Positions 8,445 through 17,583 of a stretch of 57,472 bases of DNA are shown here, in pieces (position 1 is the first letter of the stretch; each line of letters opens with the position of its first letter). A program made the position numbers and the translations under genes. Source of the stretch: Chitinophaga pinensis (lineage in GTDB: Bacteria; Bacteroidota; Bacteroidia; Flavobacteriales_D; Crocinitomicaceae); contig CALPMC020000003.1 of assembly GCA_943324565.2 (NCBI GenBank), positions 1 through 57,472 on the forward strand, in the 5' to 3' direction. The notes beneath the pieces are model-generated. The model did not search any database, was not told where the DNA came from, and saw nothing but the letters and a program-made list of their open reading frames with translations.

Positions 8445-9986
8445 TTATAACGGGATATTCCCATGTTTTTTCATTGGTAAGGTTTCAGCTTTTTTCTCCA
8501 ACATTTTGAAGCCAGCAATCAATTTGGCTCTAGTTTCCTCAGGAAGAATGACGTCGTCAACGATTCCACGTTCTGCAGCACGGTAAGGATTTGCGAACAT
8601 TTCAGCGTATTCAGCTTCTTTCTCTAGCCATTTTGCTTGCGGGTCTTCAGCTGTTGCAATTTCTCTTTTAAAAATAATTTCCGCTGCACCTTTTGCTCCC
8701 ATCACAGCGATTTCTGCTGTTGGCCACGCAAAATTTAAGTCAGCACCGATACTTTTTGAATTCATCACATCAAAGGCGCCACCGTAAGCTTTACGAGTAA
8801 TCACCGTAATTCTCGGAACGGTAGCCTCTGAAAAAGCGTACAATAATTTTGCACCATGCGTGATGATACCTCGCCATTCTTGATCCGTTCCAGGTAAGAA
8901 TCCAGGTACATCTTCAAACACTAAAAGTGGAATGTTGAAAGAATCACAAAAACGAACGAACCGCGCTCCTTTTCTTGACGCATCGATATCTAAAACACCC
9001 GCCATTGCTGCCGGTTGATTGGCAATCACACCAATTGTTCTTCCTTCGATACGTGCGAATCCAACAACAATGTTTTTAGCATAATCGGCTTGAACTTCAC
9101 GGAAACTATTGTCATCAATTACGCAATCCACTACTTTGCGGATGTCGTAAGGGATGTTTGTATTGTCAGGCAGAATTTTTCCAATCTGCTCTAATTTTGC
9201 TTTATTAAATTCGTAAATACTTGGTTGCGGTGCTTGCTCATAAGCATTTTGCGGGAAGTAAGTTACCAAATCACGCACTTGTTTCAAGCATTCAACATCA
9301 TTGCTCGACGTAAAATGATTTACACCCGATTTTTCAGCGTGCGTTTTTGCGCCACCTAAATCTTCGGAAGTAACTTCTTCGTGTGTTACAGTTTTCACAA
9401 CATTTGGACCGGTCACAAACATGTAAGAAGTTTCTTCTACCATAAAAATGAAATCGGTCAATGCAGGCGAATAAACCGCACCACCAGCACAAGGTCCCAT
9501 GATTACTGAAATTTGTGGAATCACACCAGAAGCGCGTGTATTTCTGTAGAAAATATCCGCATAACCAGCCAAAGAAACCACACCTTCTTGAATACGTGCA
9601 CCACCCGAATCATTCAATCCGATAACTGGCGCACCGTTTTTCATTGCTAAATCCATGATGCGACAAATTTTTGCGGCATGTGTTTCAGAAAGTGAACCTC
9701 CCAAAACGGTGAAATCTTGAGAAAACACATACACTAATCTTCCATGAATTGTTCCGTAACCTGTGATGACACCATCTCCAGGAAAACGCGTTTTATCCAA
9801 GCCAAAAGCATTGGAACGGTGTTCAACAAAAGCACCAATTTCTTGAAAAGAATTTTCATCCAAAAGCACTGTAACGCGCTCTCTTGCAGATAATTTTCCT
9901 TGTTGATGTTGTTTGTTGATGCGCTCAATTCCTCCTCCGAGTTTGGCGTCTTCTCTTCTATTGAGTAAATCTTGGTTTCTATCCAT
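8445..9986 (-). CDS. acyl-CoA carboxylase carboxyltransferase subunit (propionyl-CoA carboxylase beta type)
   Basis: The 513-aa protein transfers a carboxyl group from biotin to an acyl-CoA, or the reverse in methylmalonyl-CoA decarboxylase. It has two crotonase-like halves. The first has the acyl-CoA oxyanion region [11 protein letters not shown] at about 125-135 and [13 protein letters not shown] near 175-188. The second has [19 protein letters not shown] and [11 protein letters not shown], the matching biotin-side motifs. The length and motifs fit PccB/MmdA. No biotin carboxylase or biotin carrier gene is next to it, so the substrate (propionyl-CoA is most likely) and direction cannot be fixed from context. 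It is flanked by a repeat element on its 3' side. Confidence 0.9.
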   Translation of the reverse strand: MDRNQDLLNRREDAKLGGGIERINKQHQQGKLSARERVTVLLDENSFQEIGAFVEHRSNAFGLDKTRFPGDGVITGYGTIHGRLVYVFSQDFTVLGGSLSETHAAKICRIMDLAMKNGAPVIGLNDSGGARIQEGVVSLAGYADIFYRNTRASGVIPQISVIMGPCAGGAVYSPALTDFIFMVEETSYMFVTGPNVVKTVTHEEVTSEDLGGAKTHAEKSGVNHFTSSNDVECLKQVRDLVTYFPQNAYEQAPQPSIYEFNKAKLEQIGKILPDNTNIPYDIRKVVDCVIDDNSFREVQADYAKNIVVGFARIEGRTIGVIANQPAAMAGVLDIDASRKGARFVRFCDSFNIPLLVFEDVPGFLPGTDQEWRGIITHGAKLLYAFSEATVPRITVITRKAYGGAFDVMNSKSIGADLNFAWPTAEIAVMGAKGAAEIIFKREIATAEDPQAKWLEKEAEYAEMFANPYRAAERGIVDDVILPEETRAKLIAGFKMLEKKAETLPMKKHGNIPL

Positions 9987-10023
9987 AATTAATGTACTTT
10001 ACAAAAATAAGGATTATTGTTAA

Positions 10024-10082
10024 TGGTTAACCTAACTGCTTATTAATTGCGAACTTAATAATTACGAATTGCAAACCGAGAT
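10024..10082 (-). repeat. remnant of the beta unit of the modular repeat family
   Basis: The stretch around GCTTATTAATTGCGAAC (10038-10054), followed by AATTACGAATTGCAAAC, matches the reverse complement of the 51-bp beta unit found at 33727-33930 and 45223-45368, with several substitutions. It is a single decayed copy in the gap between the carboxyltransferase gene and the HsdR_N gene. Confidence 0.6.
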
Positions 10083-10141
10083 GAAAGAATAATTAGGGGT
10101 TGTAAATAAGATAATTACACCTATTTTAAAACAAAAATAAA

Positions 10142-11167
10142 TTACTCAGCAAAACATCCTTTTGTTATATCAAGAATCTGTTTACTAAGTGCTACAATGT
10201 TCTCGAGTTCATCAACTTGAACTTTTATTCCACTACCACCAACTTCAATAAAATGCTTATCCTTAACAGATGTAATTTTTGCAATTAATTTACGCTGATT
10301 ATCATCGACTAAAATATTGAAACTGTTTTTTTGGTCTCTGTATGAGATTCGAGAAAAATCAATTTTTTTCATTGAATTAATTATAATTGTTTTGACAGCA
10401 TGATAGATTTTTAACTCTTCACTTGTTGTAATAATTATATTTCCACTTTTCGATTCTTCTTCAATTAATTTTGGCAATGCTAATTGGATAGAATTGGAAT
10501 TTATTAAACTACGTAATTTATCTTTAATGTTGTCATTCATTCTTTTGCCAGCCATTCGTGAAAATATGGCTTTAATAAAGTCATCTGAAGGATTCAATAA
10601 TTCTTCAGATAAAGCATCGTTAAAACCTTCTAAAAAGAAAAAATCTTGGGCTTCTTCTAAAATAATCTTAATATCTGTAATGCTTTTATGAAACTGAGCA
10701 AATTGCTCAATTTTTACATCATCAATTTCAGAAAAATCAATAGTTAAAAAAGGATTTGAATGTAGTTTGTTCTTTTCCTCATATTCAGCATAGAAACGCC
10801 AATCTGTTCCATTTGTTAAAATTCCTATTTTTGAGCCCTCTGTATTGTTAAAATATCCATTTAATTGAGACGCTTCTTTATCCGTAAGTTTTTTGCCAAG
10901 TTTTTTACATTCAATTATTATTTCCGGTTTTTTGCCTTTTACAATTAATCCTAAATCTGCATAACCATTTTTTTGTCCCCAACCTGCATTAATTTCTGTC
11001 AACATGTCCTTATCATCGATTCTACTATAGCCCAAAATTTCTAACATTGGTTCAATTAAATACAATCGAGTTTGAGCTTCATTGGTACATTTTTCTTCTA
11101 ATCTAGAAAAATCAAACTTTGAAAACGATTTCTTAACAACGGCTAGAACTTTTTTATCTACAATCAT
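10142..11167 (-). CDS. solitary HsdR_N-type restriction-like protein
   Basis: The 341-aa protein has an N-terminal type I restriction HsdR_N-like nuclease domain. PD-(D/E)XK active-site candidates are Glu30 (NEAQTR), Asp71 in GYADLGL and the EXK pair Glu86/Lys88 in IIIECKK. There is no helicase part, and no hsdM or hsdS is adjacent, so it is not a complete type I system. The C-terminal 100 residues (ISYRDQKNSFNILVDDNQRK) form a second conserved domain seen in other stand-alone members. It could be a nuclease of a defence or phage-derived system, or have a host role. It has long AT-rich flanks and appears to be transcribed alone. Confidence 0.75.
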   Translation of the reverse strand: MIVDKKVLAVVKKSFSKFDFSRLEEKCTNEAQTRLYLIEPMLEILGYSRIDDKDMLTEINAGWGQKNGYADLGLIVKGKKPEIIIECKKLGKKLTDKEASQLNGYFNNTEGSKIGILTNGTDWRFYAEYEEKNKLHSNPFLTIDFSEIDDVKIEQFAQFHKSITDIKIILEEAQDFFFLEGFNDALSEELLNPSDDFIKAIFSRMAGKRMNDNIKDKLRSLINSNSIQLALPKLIEEESKSGNIIITTSEELKIYHAVKTIIINSMKKIDFSRISYRDQKNSFNILVDDNQRKLIAKITSVKDKHFIEVGGSGIKVQVDELENIVALSKQILDITKGCFAE

Positions 11168-11388
11168 TTGAATATTTTAATGTGGGTTATTCAAAAGTAA
11201 TTATTATCTCTTTAAATGCTAATCATTACCTGTTTTTTGTTTTAAGTTCTAAATTACACAATCAAGGAAAACTTATATTTTCTATAAGATAATCTTGATT
11301 ATTAATTTTAAGAGCAAAAGAAAAAATGCTGTAAAATGCCTTTCAACTCCTAACTTTTCCTTTCCTTTATGTCTTCAAATCTACTACT

Positions 11389-12228
11389 ATGCAAACAGAA
11401 TTTTCGCTTCAAACAACTGATGGATTAAATCTAAGGGGATTTAAACTTGTCCCGAAAGGAAATTGTAAAGCAGTTGTTGCGCTAATCCATGGTATGGGTG
11501 AACACGGTCTGCGTTATGTTCATGTAGCAAATTTTTTTGCAGACAATGGTATTGCAACAATGGGAATTGATTTGCGTGGACATGGTAAATCCGATGGTAA
11601 ACGCGGTCACACTCCCAATTACGAAGCATTGATGAACGATATTGAATCTTTTTTAAAAAAGGTAAAACAAGAATTTTCTGAGCTACCCGTTATAATTTAT
11701 GGTCACAGTATGGGAGGAAATTTAACTTTGAATTATCTCATTAGAAGACGACCAAATTTAAGCGCGGCAATTGTTACTTCACCTTATCTCAAACTAGCAT
11801 TTGAGCCACCAAGATGGAAAGTTGTTTTAGGAAAATTGAGTGCGGGTCTTATTCCAACCTTATCTCAGCCAACTGGACTTGAAACAGCAGCGATTTCAAG
11901 AGATAAAAAAGTGGTTAAGGCTTATGAAGTTGATGAATTGGTACACGACAAAATTACCTCAGCATTTTTTGTGAATGTTCATTTTGCAGGGCCTTATGCA
12001 ATTGAAAATGCACCTAAAATAAAAATGCCACTTTTAGTTATGCATGGTCTAGAGGATCGTTTGACTTCTCCTGAAGGAACAAAAGAATTTATGCAAAATG
12101 CTGGTTCAAATGTCAGCGTAAAATATTGGCCTGGTTTGTACCATGAAATTCATAACGAACCCGAACAGCAAGAGGTTTTCCAAACAGAGTTGGATTGGCT
12201 GATTGAAAATAAGATTATTGGTGTTTAG
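11389..12228 (+). CDS. alpha/beta hydrolase, monoacylglycerol-lipase type
   Basis: The 279-aa cytoplasmic protein shows the full alpha/beta hydrolase plan. The oxyanion region HGMGEHG is at 34-40 and DLRGHGKSDGKRGH at 61-74, a signature of monoglyceride lipases. The nucleophile elbow GHSMGG is at 105-110 with Ser107. The acid is probably in HGLEDRLTSP near 225, and the His in YHEIHNE near 255. The family hydrolyses monoacylglycerols and related esters. The ATG at 11389 is the only good start before the first strand. No signal peptide is present. It stands alone and points away from the HsdR_N gene. Confidence 0.88.
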   Translation: MQTEFSLQTTDGLNLRGFKLVPKGNCKAVVALIHGMGEHGLRYVHVANFFADNGIATMGIDLRGHGKSDGKRGHTPNYEALMNDIESFLKKVKQEFSELPVIIYGHSMGGNLTLNYLIRRRPNLSAAIVTSPYLKLAFEPPRWKVVLGKLSAGLIPTLSQPTGLETAAISRDKKVVKAYEVDELVHDKITSAFFVNVHFAGPYAIENAPKIKMPLLVMHGLEDRLTSPEGTKEFMQNAGSNVSVKYWPGLYHEIHNEPEQQEVFQTELDWLIENKIIGV

Positions 12229-12299
12229 TAATCATTCATTTCACAGACTACTGAAAATAAACTACTATTTAAGTCTAATCTAGAATTGTAATAATAAAA

Positions 12300-12327
12300 A
12301 AAGGCTGCATCTTTCGAAACAGCCTTT
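12300..12327 (-). terminator. intrinsic terminator after the T9SS thioredoxin-like protein
   Basis: An 8-bp perfect stem (AAAGGCTG / CAGCCTTT) with a 12-nt loop lies 19 bp beyond the minus-strand stop codon. It has an A-run on its left, which is a T-run on the minus strand. It could also serve the convergent hydrolase gene in the other direction. Confidence 0.7.
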
Positions 12328-12346
12328 CTTAATTTATTTGAATGGA

Positions 12347-14035
12347 TTATTTGATAACAACTGATTTTGTTGAAGTCACACCATTTGAAGTAATTGAAAC
12401 AACGTAACTTCCTTTAGCAACAGTTGAAGTTGGTAAAGAAATTACTTGTGTACCATTTAAGTTTGTTAAGTTTTGGTTTGCAATTACGCGACCTTGAAGA
12501 TCAATTAATTTCACTGAGTAATTAGCGTTTTTAGCCTCAAAAGAAACATTTACTTCTGTAGAAGCAGGGTTAGGATAAACGTTTAAACTTACTAATTCGT
12601 TTTCACTTAAGCTAGTTGCACTAGAGATATTAATGTTATCAATGTAAAGATTGTTTCCATAATTAGATGTTCCTACGTATTTAACAAATACCTCACTTTG
12701 CCCAACGAAAGCAGCTAATGAAACTGTTTCATTTCTCCAATCTGCTGCAGATGCAGGTGTAAATGAAGTAGTTTGAGTTGCTCCTGTTGACAAAGTTGCT
12801 CCTTGTTTATTATAAACAGAAGTCCAAGTAGTTCCACAATTAGTTGAAACAAATACTTCTAATTTATCCGTTTCAGGAGTTGCAGCTGTATAACCTCTAT
12901 ATGCAACGTCGAAAGATAATGAAGGGTCTACCAAAGAAGAAAGATTTACTGGCTCTATAGATAATTCTCCTTTACTACCATCTGAATAATTGAAACAATC
13001 AAATTTCATAGTACCTGAGCTATATGTCCAATTAGTTCCTGAAGTAGATGAAACTTTGTATTCTGAATATGGGAAATTTGATGCCGTAAAATCTTGTGCT
13101 AATGGTGCTGCAGCTGCAGTGTAAACAGTTAATGCTGTATTAATTACGCCATTTGCTTCTAAAGCATCACCTGATGTTGTAACTGTTGCAACCATTGCTC
13201 CTGAAGAAGGATTTGCAATAGGCGTACAAGTTATTGTTGCAACACCATAAGTTGCTAAGTTACCAGTATAAGTTCCAGTAGAAACAGTATTTCCACCTTG
13301 TGTGATCGTAACAGTTGCGTTAGTTAAGTTACTTGTACCATTATTTTGAATAGTTACCTCTGGTGTATGAGATGATCCTGTACAAATGTAAGTGTCAGCA
13401 TCATAAGACATCATTGTAACATCTGCAAGATCAGATGCTGGTGGAGGACATGTTCCAACAGTAGCGTAAAATTCAGTCGCTGTTAATTGACCAACTTCTG
13501 AGATCACACGATTAGGACAAATTTTATAAATTGTCGGAAAATAAGCAATATTATAACCATTGTTAATTTGATTAGCGGTTGCTGCTATTGGATTTGCCAT
13601 TGGGAAAGGAATTTGACCCAATGTAGCATTTGGCTCTATCCAGTTACCTATTGCACCATTACCATCTAACATTGTAGCATCTGCAGTGGTACCATCTCCA
13701 TCTAACCAAATAACCATAACGTCACTTGTAGTTGTTGGACTAACTCCTAGTTGTCCTGCAGGGCCATGATTGACATAAAGTTCATCCAATGCACCTGTCA
13801 AGTGATGATTCCAACAAGGACCACACCATGTTGCTGAAACATCTAAAATAACTGTGTAACCTGAATCTAAATAATCATAAAGATTAAAAGTTCCATTGTT
13901 GTTAAATCCTGAAGTTGACAACCAAGATTGGTAAGCTGTAACTGTAAAATCAGGGGCGATACTTCCATCTTGTAATTGAGCATTAGAAGAGAAAACAGAA
14001 CCCATCAATAAAGCACTAAGTAAAAGTTTTTTCAT
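12347..14035 (-). CDS. secreted thioredoxin-like protein with T9SS type A sorting domain
   Basis: The 562-aa protein has a signal peptide (residues 1-19, ending SNA-Q). A thioredoxin/TlpA-like domain with the redox pair C71-G-P-C74 in SATWCGPCWNHH follows. Then come a Cys-containing beta-sandwich segment (about 200-300) resembling a CARDB/Ig-like module, a jelly-roll domain of the cleaved-adhesin or choice-of-anchor J kind (about 310-470), and a C-terminal T9SS sorting domain starting at LNVYPNPAS. The protein is predicted to be exported, carried across the outer membrane by the type IX system and attached to the surface or released. The CxxC suggests thiol-disulfide exchange on surface proteins. 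It is divergent from the sirtuin gene. Confidence 0.88.
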   Translation of the reverse strand: MKKLLLSALLMGSVFSSNAQLQDGSIAPDFTVTAYQSWLSTSGFNNNGTFNLYDYLDSGYTVILDVSATWCGPCWNHHLTGALDELYVNHGPAGQLGVSPTTTSDVMVIWLDGDGTTADATMLDGNGAIGNWIEPNATLGQIPFPMANPIAATANQINNGYNIAYFPTIYKICPNRVISEVGQLTATEFYATVGTCPPPASDLADVTMMSYDADTYICTGSSHTPEVTIQNNGTSNLTNATVTITQGGNTVSTGTYTGNLATYGVATITCTPIANPSSGAMVATVTTSGDALEANGVINTALTVYTAAAAPLAQDFTASNFPYSEYKVSSTSGTNWTYSSGTMKFDCFNYSDGSKGELSIEPVNLSSLVDPSLSFDVAYRGYTAATPETDKLEVFVSTNCGTTWTSVYNKQGATLSTGATQTTSFTPASAADWRNETVSLAAFVGQSEVFVKYVGTSNYGNNLYIDNINISSATSLSENELVSLNVYPNPASTEVNVSFEAKNANYSVKLIDLQGRVIANQNLTNLNGTQVISLPTSTVAKGSYVVSITSNGVTSTKSVVIK

Positions 14036-14083
14036 GGTTAAAAATTTAGTATATTAGTGTAAAATTAACAATTAGTTTAACTT

Positions 14084-14776
14084 ATGAAAAAAAATCTGGT
14101 TGTTTTTTCAGGTGCTGGCATGAGCGCAGAAAGTGGAATTAGTACTTTCAGAGATTCTGGGGGACTTTGGGAACAGTTTAATATTGAAGATGTTGCCACT
14201 CCAGAAGCATGGAAAAAGAATCCTGATTTAGTAACGGATTTTTATAATCAACGCCGAAAACAAGTAATTGATGTTGAACCTAATGTTGCTCATAAACTTA
14301 TTGCTGCAATGGAAAATGATTTTTCAGTTCAAGTAATTACTCAAAACATCGACGATTTACATGAACGAGCGGGTTCAACAAACATACTTCACCTTCATGG
14401 CAATATTCGTTTAGCAAAATCTTCTGGACCCAAACAAGAAGAAAAGTACTATCCGATTGAAGGTTGGGAGTTAACAGCAAATGACAAATGCTTCGAAGGT
14501 TTTCGCTTACGACCACATGTTGTTTGGTTTGGGGAGGAGGTACCTGCTTTAAACGATGCTGCTAAAATTATTCAAGAAGCCGATATATTAATTGTTATAG
14601 GGACTTCTTTGCAAGTTTATCCTGCTGCTAGTCTCGTTCACATTGCACCTGATTATTGTAAATGCTATGTTATCGACCCAAATGTTGATGAATTTGATAT
14701 ACCTTCAAATTTCGTAAAACTCAAAGCAAAAGCAAGCGATGGTTTACGAGAATTGACAAATCGAATAGTTGATTAG
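14084..14776 (+). CDS. cobB: NAD-dependent protein deacylase, class III sirtuin
   Basis: The 230-aa protein removes acyl groups from lysines using NAD. The NAD-binding motif GAGMSAESGISTFRD is at 10-24, TQNIDDLHERAG at 87-98, the catalytic His105 lies in HLHGN, and RPHVVWFGE at 143-151. Tyr54 and Arg57 in FYNQRR match the pair that selects negatively charged acyl groups in CobB and SIRT5, so desuccinylase activity is likely. The structural zinc site is degenerate: only Cys136 remains between residues 105 and 145, and no CxxC pair is seen. The start lies 48 bp from the divergent T9SS gene. The stop is 1 bp from the convergent hemD stop. Confidence 0.9.
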   Translation: MKKNLVVFSGAGMSAESGISTFRDSGGLWEQFNIEDVATPEAWKKNPDLVTDFYNQRRKQVIDVEPNVAHKLIAAMENDFSVQVITQNIDDLHERAGSTNILHLHGNIRLAKSSGPKQEEKYYPIEGWELTANDKCFEGFRLRPHVVWFGEEVPALNDAAKIIQEADILIVIGTSLQVYPAASLVHIAPDYCKCYVIDPNVDEFDIPSNFVKLKAKASDGLRELTNRIVD

Positions 14777-14777
14777 T

Positions 14778-15527
14778 TTACTTTTTCTTTAATTGATCTT
14801 TTATAAACAATTCAATTGCCCCAACCATTGATGGTGCTTTTGGATGTGGTGCATGAATGTCTAAACGTAAATTATATTTAACAACTGCGCTTGCTGTTGT
14901 TGGACCAAAAGCTGCGATTGCAGTATCATTTTGTTTAAAGTCGGGAAAGTTTTTCAATAAGGATTCAATTCCCCCAGGACTAAAAAACACTAACATATCG
15001 TAGTAAACATCTTCTAAATCGGACAAATCGGAAGCAACTGTTTTATACAAAACTACTTTTGTAAATGACATTCCTTGTTGTTCTAAAGTAATCGGAATAT
15101 TATCACGAAGAATATCTGTACACGGAAGAAGGAATTTTTCGGCCTTATGCTTTTTCATCACATCTGCCAAATCGTTGATTGTTTGTTTTCCAAAGAATAT
15201 TTTACGTTTTCGATAGGCAACATATTTTTGTAAGTAGAGCGCTACAGCTTCTGAAATACAGAAGTATTTCATTGTTTCTGGAACTTCAAAACGAATTTCT
15301 TCTGCAATTCGAAAAAAATGATCTACCGCCACCTTAGATGTTAAAATGACCGCTGAATGGTCAGCTATGTTTACTTTTTGTGCACGAAAATTCTTCCCAT
15401 CAACTCCTTCTACTTTGATGAAAGGGCGAAAATCAATTTTCAATTTGTACTTTTCAGCCAAATCAAAATAAGGGGACTTTTCTCCTTCGGGCTTAGGTTG
15501 AGAGACCAGTATAGTTTTTATTGCCAA
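14778..15527 (-). CDS. hemD: uroporphyrinogen-III synthase
   Basis: HemD closes hydroxymethylbilane to uroporphyrinogen III with inversion of ring D, on the way to haem and sirohaem. The 249-aa length fits. The sequence is divergent, as usual for this family, but the typical features are present: the N-terminal SQPKPEGEKSPYFDLAEK opening of Bacteroidota members, AVILTSKVAVDHFF, and the C-terminal VFFSPGGIESLLKNFPDFKQ with FGPTTASAV. It follows the DUF4271 membrane protein by 29 bp, an order common in this phylum. The other haem genes are not in the window. Confidence 0.9.
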   Translation of the reverse strand: MAIKTILVSQPKPEGEKSPYFDLAEKYKLKIDFRPFIKVEGVDGKNFRAQKVNIADHSAVILTSKVAVDHFFRIAEEIRFEVPETMKYFCISEAVALYLQKYVAYRKRKIFFGKQTINDLADVMKKHKAEKFLLPCTDILRDNIPITLEQQGMSFTKVVLYKTVASDLSDLEDVYYDMLVFFSPGGIESLLKNFPDFKQNDTAIAAFGPTTASAVVKYNLRLDIHAPHPKAPSMVGAIELFIKDQLKKK

Positions 15528-15556
15528 TTTTAGACGATTTTAATATAATTCAACCA

Positions 15557-16249
15557 TCACATTTCCCATTGAAAATAACCAGACGCAAGTTTTAAAAAAA
15601 TGAAAACTGGTAATATTTCAAGCGCGCAAAGATACAAAATAAAATAATACCATTTTATTCTCTTTTTAAAGGTTAGAAGTAAACCTTTAAAAATTCTTAA
15701 GATTAACATCAGAAATAACAAGATTAAAAAACTATAATTAAATAACTCAGCATGCTTTAAATTCAGTATCCATAGTATAGAAAGCATCAATAAAAGCATT
15801 CCCCCAAATTGCCAAGTATTGCGATTTATGGTGGTAACCGCCTCTGTTATCTCTTTTTCTCCTGATAAAAAAGAAACAAAACGATATCCAAACTGTTGTA
15901 TGAATAAAAAAACGAAAGAAGATATAATTGAAAAAAAAACTGATTCCCATCTTGTCATTTGTTCATTAAAAAAGAGAAAAAAACACAAGCTAAGTGCAAT
16001 GGAAAAATTAATAAATAGTAATAAAGACGAGCCAAAACCAATTTTGAGCGATTCTTTAAACTCTTTTTCTTTCGGGTTTAATCGAAAAAAATTTTTAATT
16101 AATAAATTCAAGAATCCATTGTTGCGCATACCGCTCCAACCGATGAGTATAGAACTAAAAATTGCAATAGACAAAAACAGTGTACTCATTTGTACTTCTC
16201 TCTCAAGTAATTTAAATTCAGGTGAAAGAGGAATTGAAAATAGAATCAT
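15557..16249 (-). CDS. DUF4271 membrane protein
   Basis: The 230-aa integral membrane protein has six or so hydrophobic segments, near residues 22-40, 75-95, 100-120, 145-162, 168-188 and 198-220. The short soluble N-terminus with REVQ just before the first segment is typical of DUF4271, a Bacteroidota-specific family of unknown function usually found directly upstream of hemD, as here (29-bp gap). A second Met at residue 21 is an alternative start, but it would remove the conserved REV stretch. Co-transcription with hemD suggests a link to tetrapyrrole metabolism or simple operon inheritance. Confidence 0.8.
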   Translation of the reverse strand: MILFSIPLSPEFKLLEREVQMSTLFLSIAIFSSILIGWSGMRNNGFLNLLIKNFFRLNPKEKEFKESLKIGFGSSLLLFINFSIALSLCFFLFFNEQMTRWESVFFSIISSFVFLFIQQFGYRFVSFLSGEKEITEAVTTINRNTWQFGGMLLLMLSILWILNLKHAELFNYSFLILLFLMLILRIFKGLLLTFKKRIKWYYFILYLCALEILPVFIFLKLASGYFQWEM

Positions 16250-16279
16250 CGACTACAAAATTAATTAGAATTAGAATGC

Positions 16280-16307
16280 TTTGTCATAAATACAATACTT
16301 ACTTTTG
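16280..16307 (+). promoter_or_regulatory. promoter of the glutaryl-CoA dehydrogenase gene
   Basis: TTTG at 16280-16283 and TACTTTTG at 16300-16307 match the Bacteroidota -33 and -7 elements (TTTG and TAnnTTTG), with a 16-bp spacer, slightly below the usual range. The start codon is 22 bp downstream of the -7 box. Confidence 0.6.
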
Positions 16308-16329
16308 CACCACTTAAAAATAATTTAGC

Positions 16330-17520
16330 ATGAAAACAGATTTGTACACACACCCAGATCATTATGCAATGGACGATTTATTGTCTGACGAGCACAAATT
16401 AGTGCGCGATGCAGCAAGAGCTTGGGTGAAAAAAGAAGTTTCTCCAATCATTGACGAAAACTATGAAAATGCAACGTTTCCAAAACATTTGTTAAAAGGT
16501 TTAGGAGAAATCGGAGCTTTTGGTCCTTATATTCCTGAAGAATATGGTGGTCCGGGTTTAGATCAAATTTCTTACGGTCTTATTATGCAAGAATTAGAAA
16601 GATGTGATTCAGGTTTGCGTTCAACTGCTTCTGTTCAGTCTTCTTTAGTGATGTATCCTATTTGGAAATATGGTTCGGAAGAACAAAAAATGAAATATTT
16701 ACCAAAATTAGCTACTGGCGAAATGATGGGGTGTTTTGGATTAACTGAGCCTGATCATGGTTCAAATCCAAGCGGAATGACTACTAATTTCAAAGATGCT
16801 GGCGACCACGTAATTTTAAATGGTGCTAAAATGTGGATTTCCAATGCTCCTTTCGCAGATATCGCAGTCGTTTGGGCAAAAGATGAAACAGGACGTATAC
16901 ATGGAATTATCGTTGAAAGAGGAATGGAAGGTTTTTCTACTCCTGAAATGCACGGAAAACTTTCTTTGAGAGCTTCTGCTACAGGAGAGTTGATTTTCGT
17001 TAATGTGAAAGTTCCTAAAACGAATATTTTACCGGGTAGGTCTGGACTTGGTGCTCCATTAAGTTGTTTGGATTCAGCGCGTTTCGGTATCGCTTGGGGT
17101 GCATTAGGTGCTGCTATGGACTGTTATGATCAAGCTCTTCGCTACTCAAAAGAAAGAACACAATTCAATGTTCCGATTGGTGCTTTTCAATTAGTTCAGA
17201 AAAAACTAGCAGAAATGATTACTGAAATCACTAAAGCTCAATTGTTAACATTGCGTTTAGGCCAATTAAGAAATGAAGGAAAAGCAACTTCAGCTCAGAT
17301 TTCAATGGCGAAAAGAAATAATGTTGAAATCGCATTAAATATTGCTCGTGAAGCACGTCAAATTCATGGAGGTATGGGTATTACAAGTGAATATTCTATG
17401 ATGCGCCACATGGCAAATTTAGAATCAGTTGTTACTTATGAAGGAACTCACGACATTCACTTGTTAATCACAGGAATGGATATCACAGGAATTCCTGCTT
17501 TCACAAGAGAAATGCCTTAA
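16330..17520 (+). CDS. gcdH: glutaryl-CoA dehydrogenase-type acyl-CoA dehydrogenase
   Basis: The 396-aa flavoenzyme has the usual acyl-CoA dehydrogenase order: an N-terminal helical domain, a central beta domain with GCFGLTEPDHGSNP near 136-149 and MWISNAPFADIAVVWAK, and a C-terminal helical domain with RTQFNVPIGAFQLVQ and QIHGGMGIT. The catalytic Glu sits in YEGTHDIH near residue 373. The ending ITGMDITGIPAF is the form seen in glutaryl-CoA dehydrogenases, which oxidise and decarboxylate glutaryl-CoA to crotonyl-CoA in lysine and tryptophan breakdown. The gene has its own promoter and a strong terminator, so it is probably monocistronic. Confidence 0.88.
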   Translation: MKTDLYTHPDHYAMDDLLSDEHKLVRDAARAWVKKEVSPIIDENYENATFPKHLLKGLGEIGAFGPYIPEEYGGPGLDQISYGLIMQELERCDSGLRSTASVQSSLVMYPIWKYGSEEQKMKYLPKLATGEMMGCFGLTEPDHGSNPSGMTTNFKDAGDHVILNGAKMWISNAPFADIAVVWAKDETGRIHGIIVERGMEGFSTPEMHGKLSLRASATGELIFVNVKVPKTNILPGRSGLGAPLSCLDSARFGIAWGALGAAMDCYDQALRYSKERTQFNVPIGAFQLVQKKLAEMITEITKAQLLTLRLGQLRNEGKATSAQISMAKRNNVEIALNIAREARQIHGGMGITSEYSMMRHMANLESVVTYEGTHDIHLLITGMDITGIPAFTREMP

Positions 17521-17543
17521 AAAAGAAATAGTTAGGGTCAATA

Positions 17544-17583
17544 AAAAAGTTAGGGGGCAATAATTATTGCCCCCTAACTTTTT
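17544..17583. terminator. perfect 40-bp palindromic bidirectional terminator
   Basis: Every base from 17544 to 17583 pairs: A5, then GTTAGGGGGCAATAA on the left, with the exact complement on the right ending in T5. It lies 23 bp after the gcdH stop and overlaps the stop codon of the convergent TPR gene at 17582-17584, so one structure can end transcripts in both directions. Confidence 0.9.

Noticed and set aside
15819..16268. 149-codon plus-strand frame opposite the DUF4271 gene
   Set aside because: It is a mirror of a long hydrophobic minus-strand gene, is Lys-rich without a recognisable domain, and the minus-strand frame has clear membrane segments and conserved operon context with hemD.
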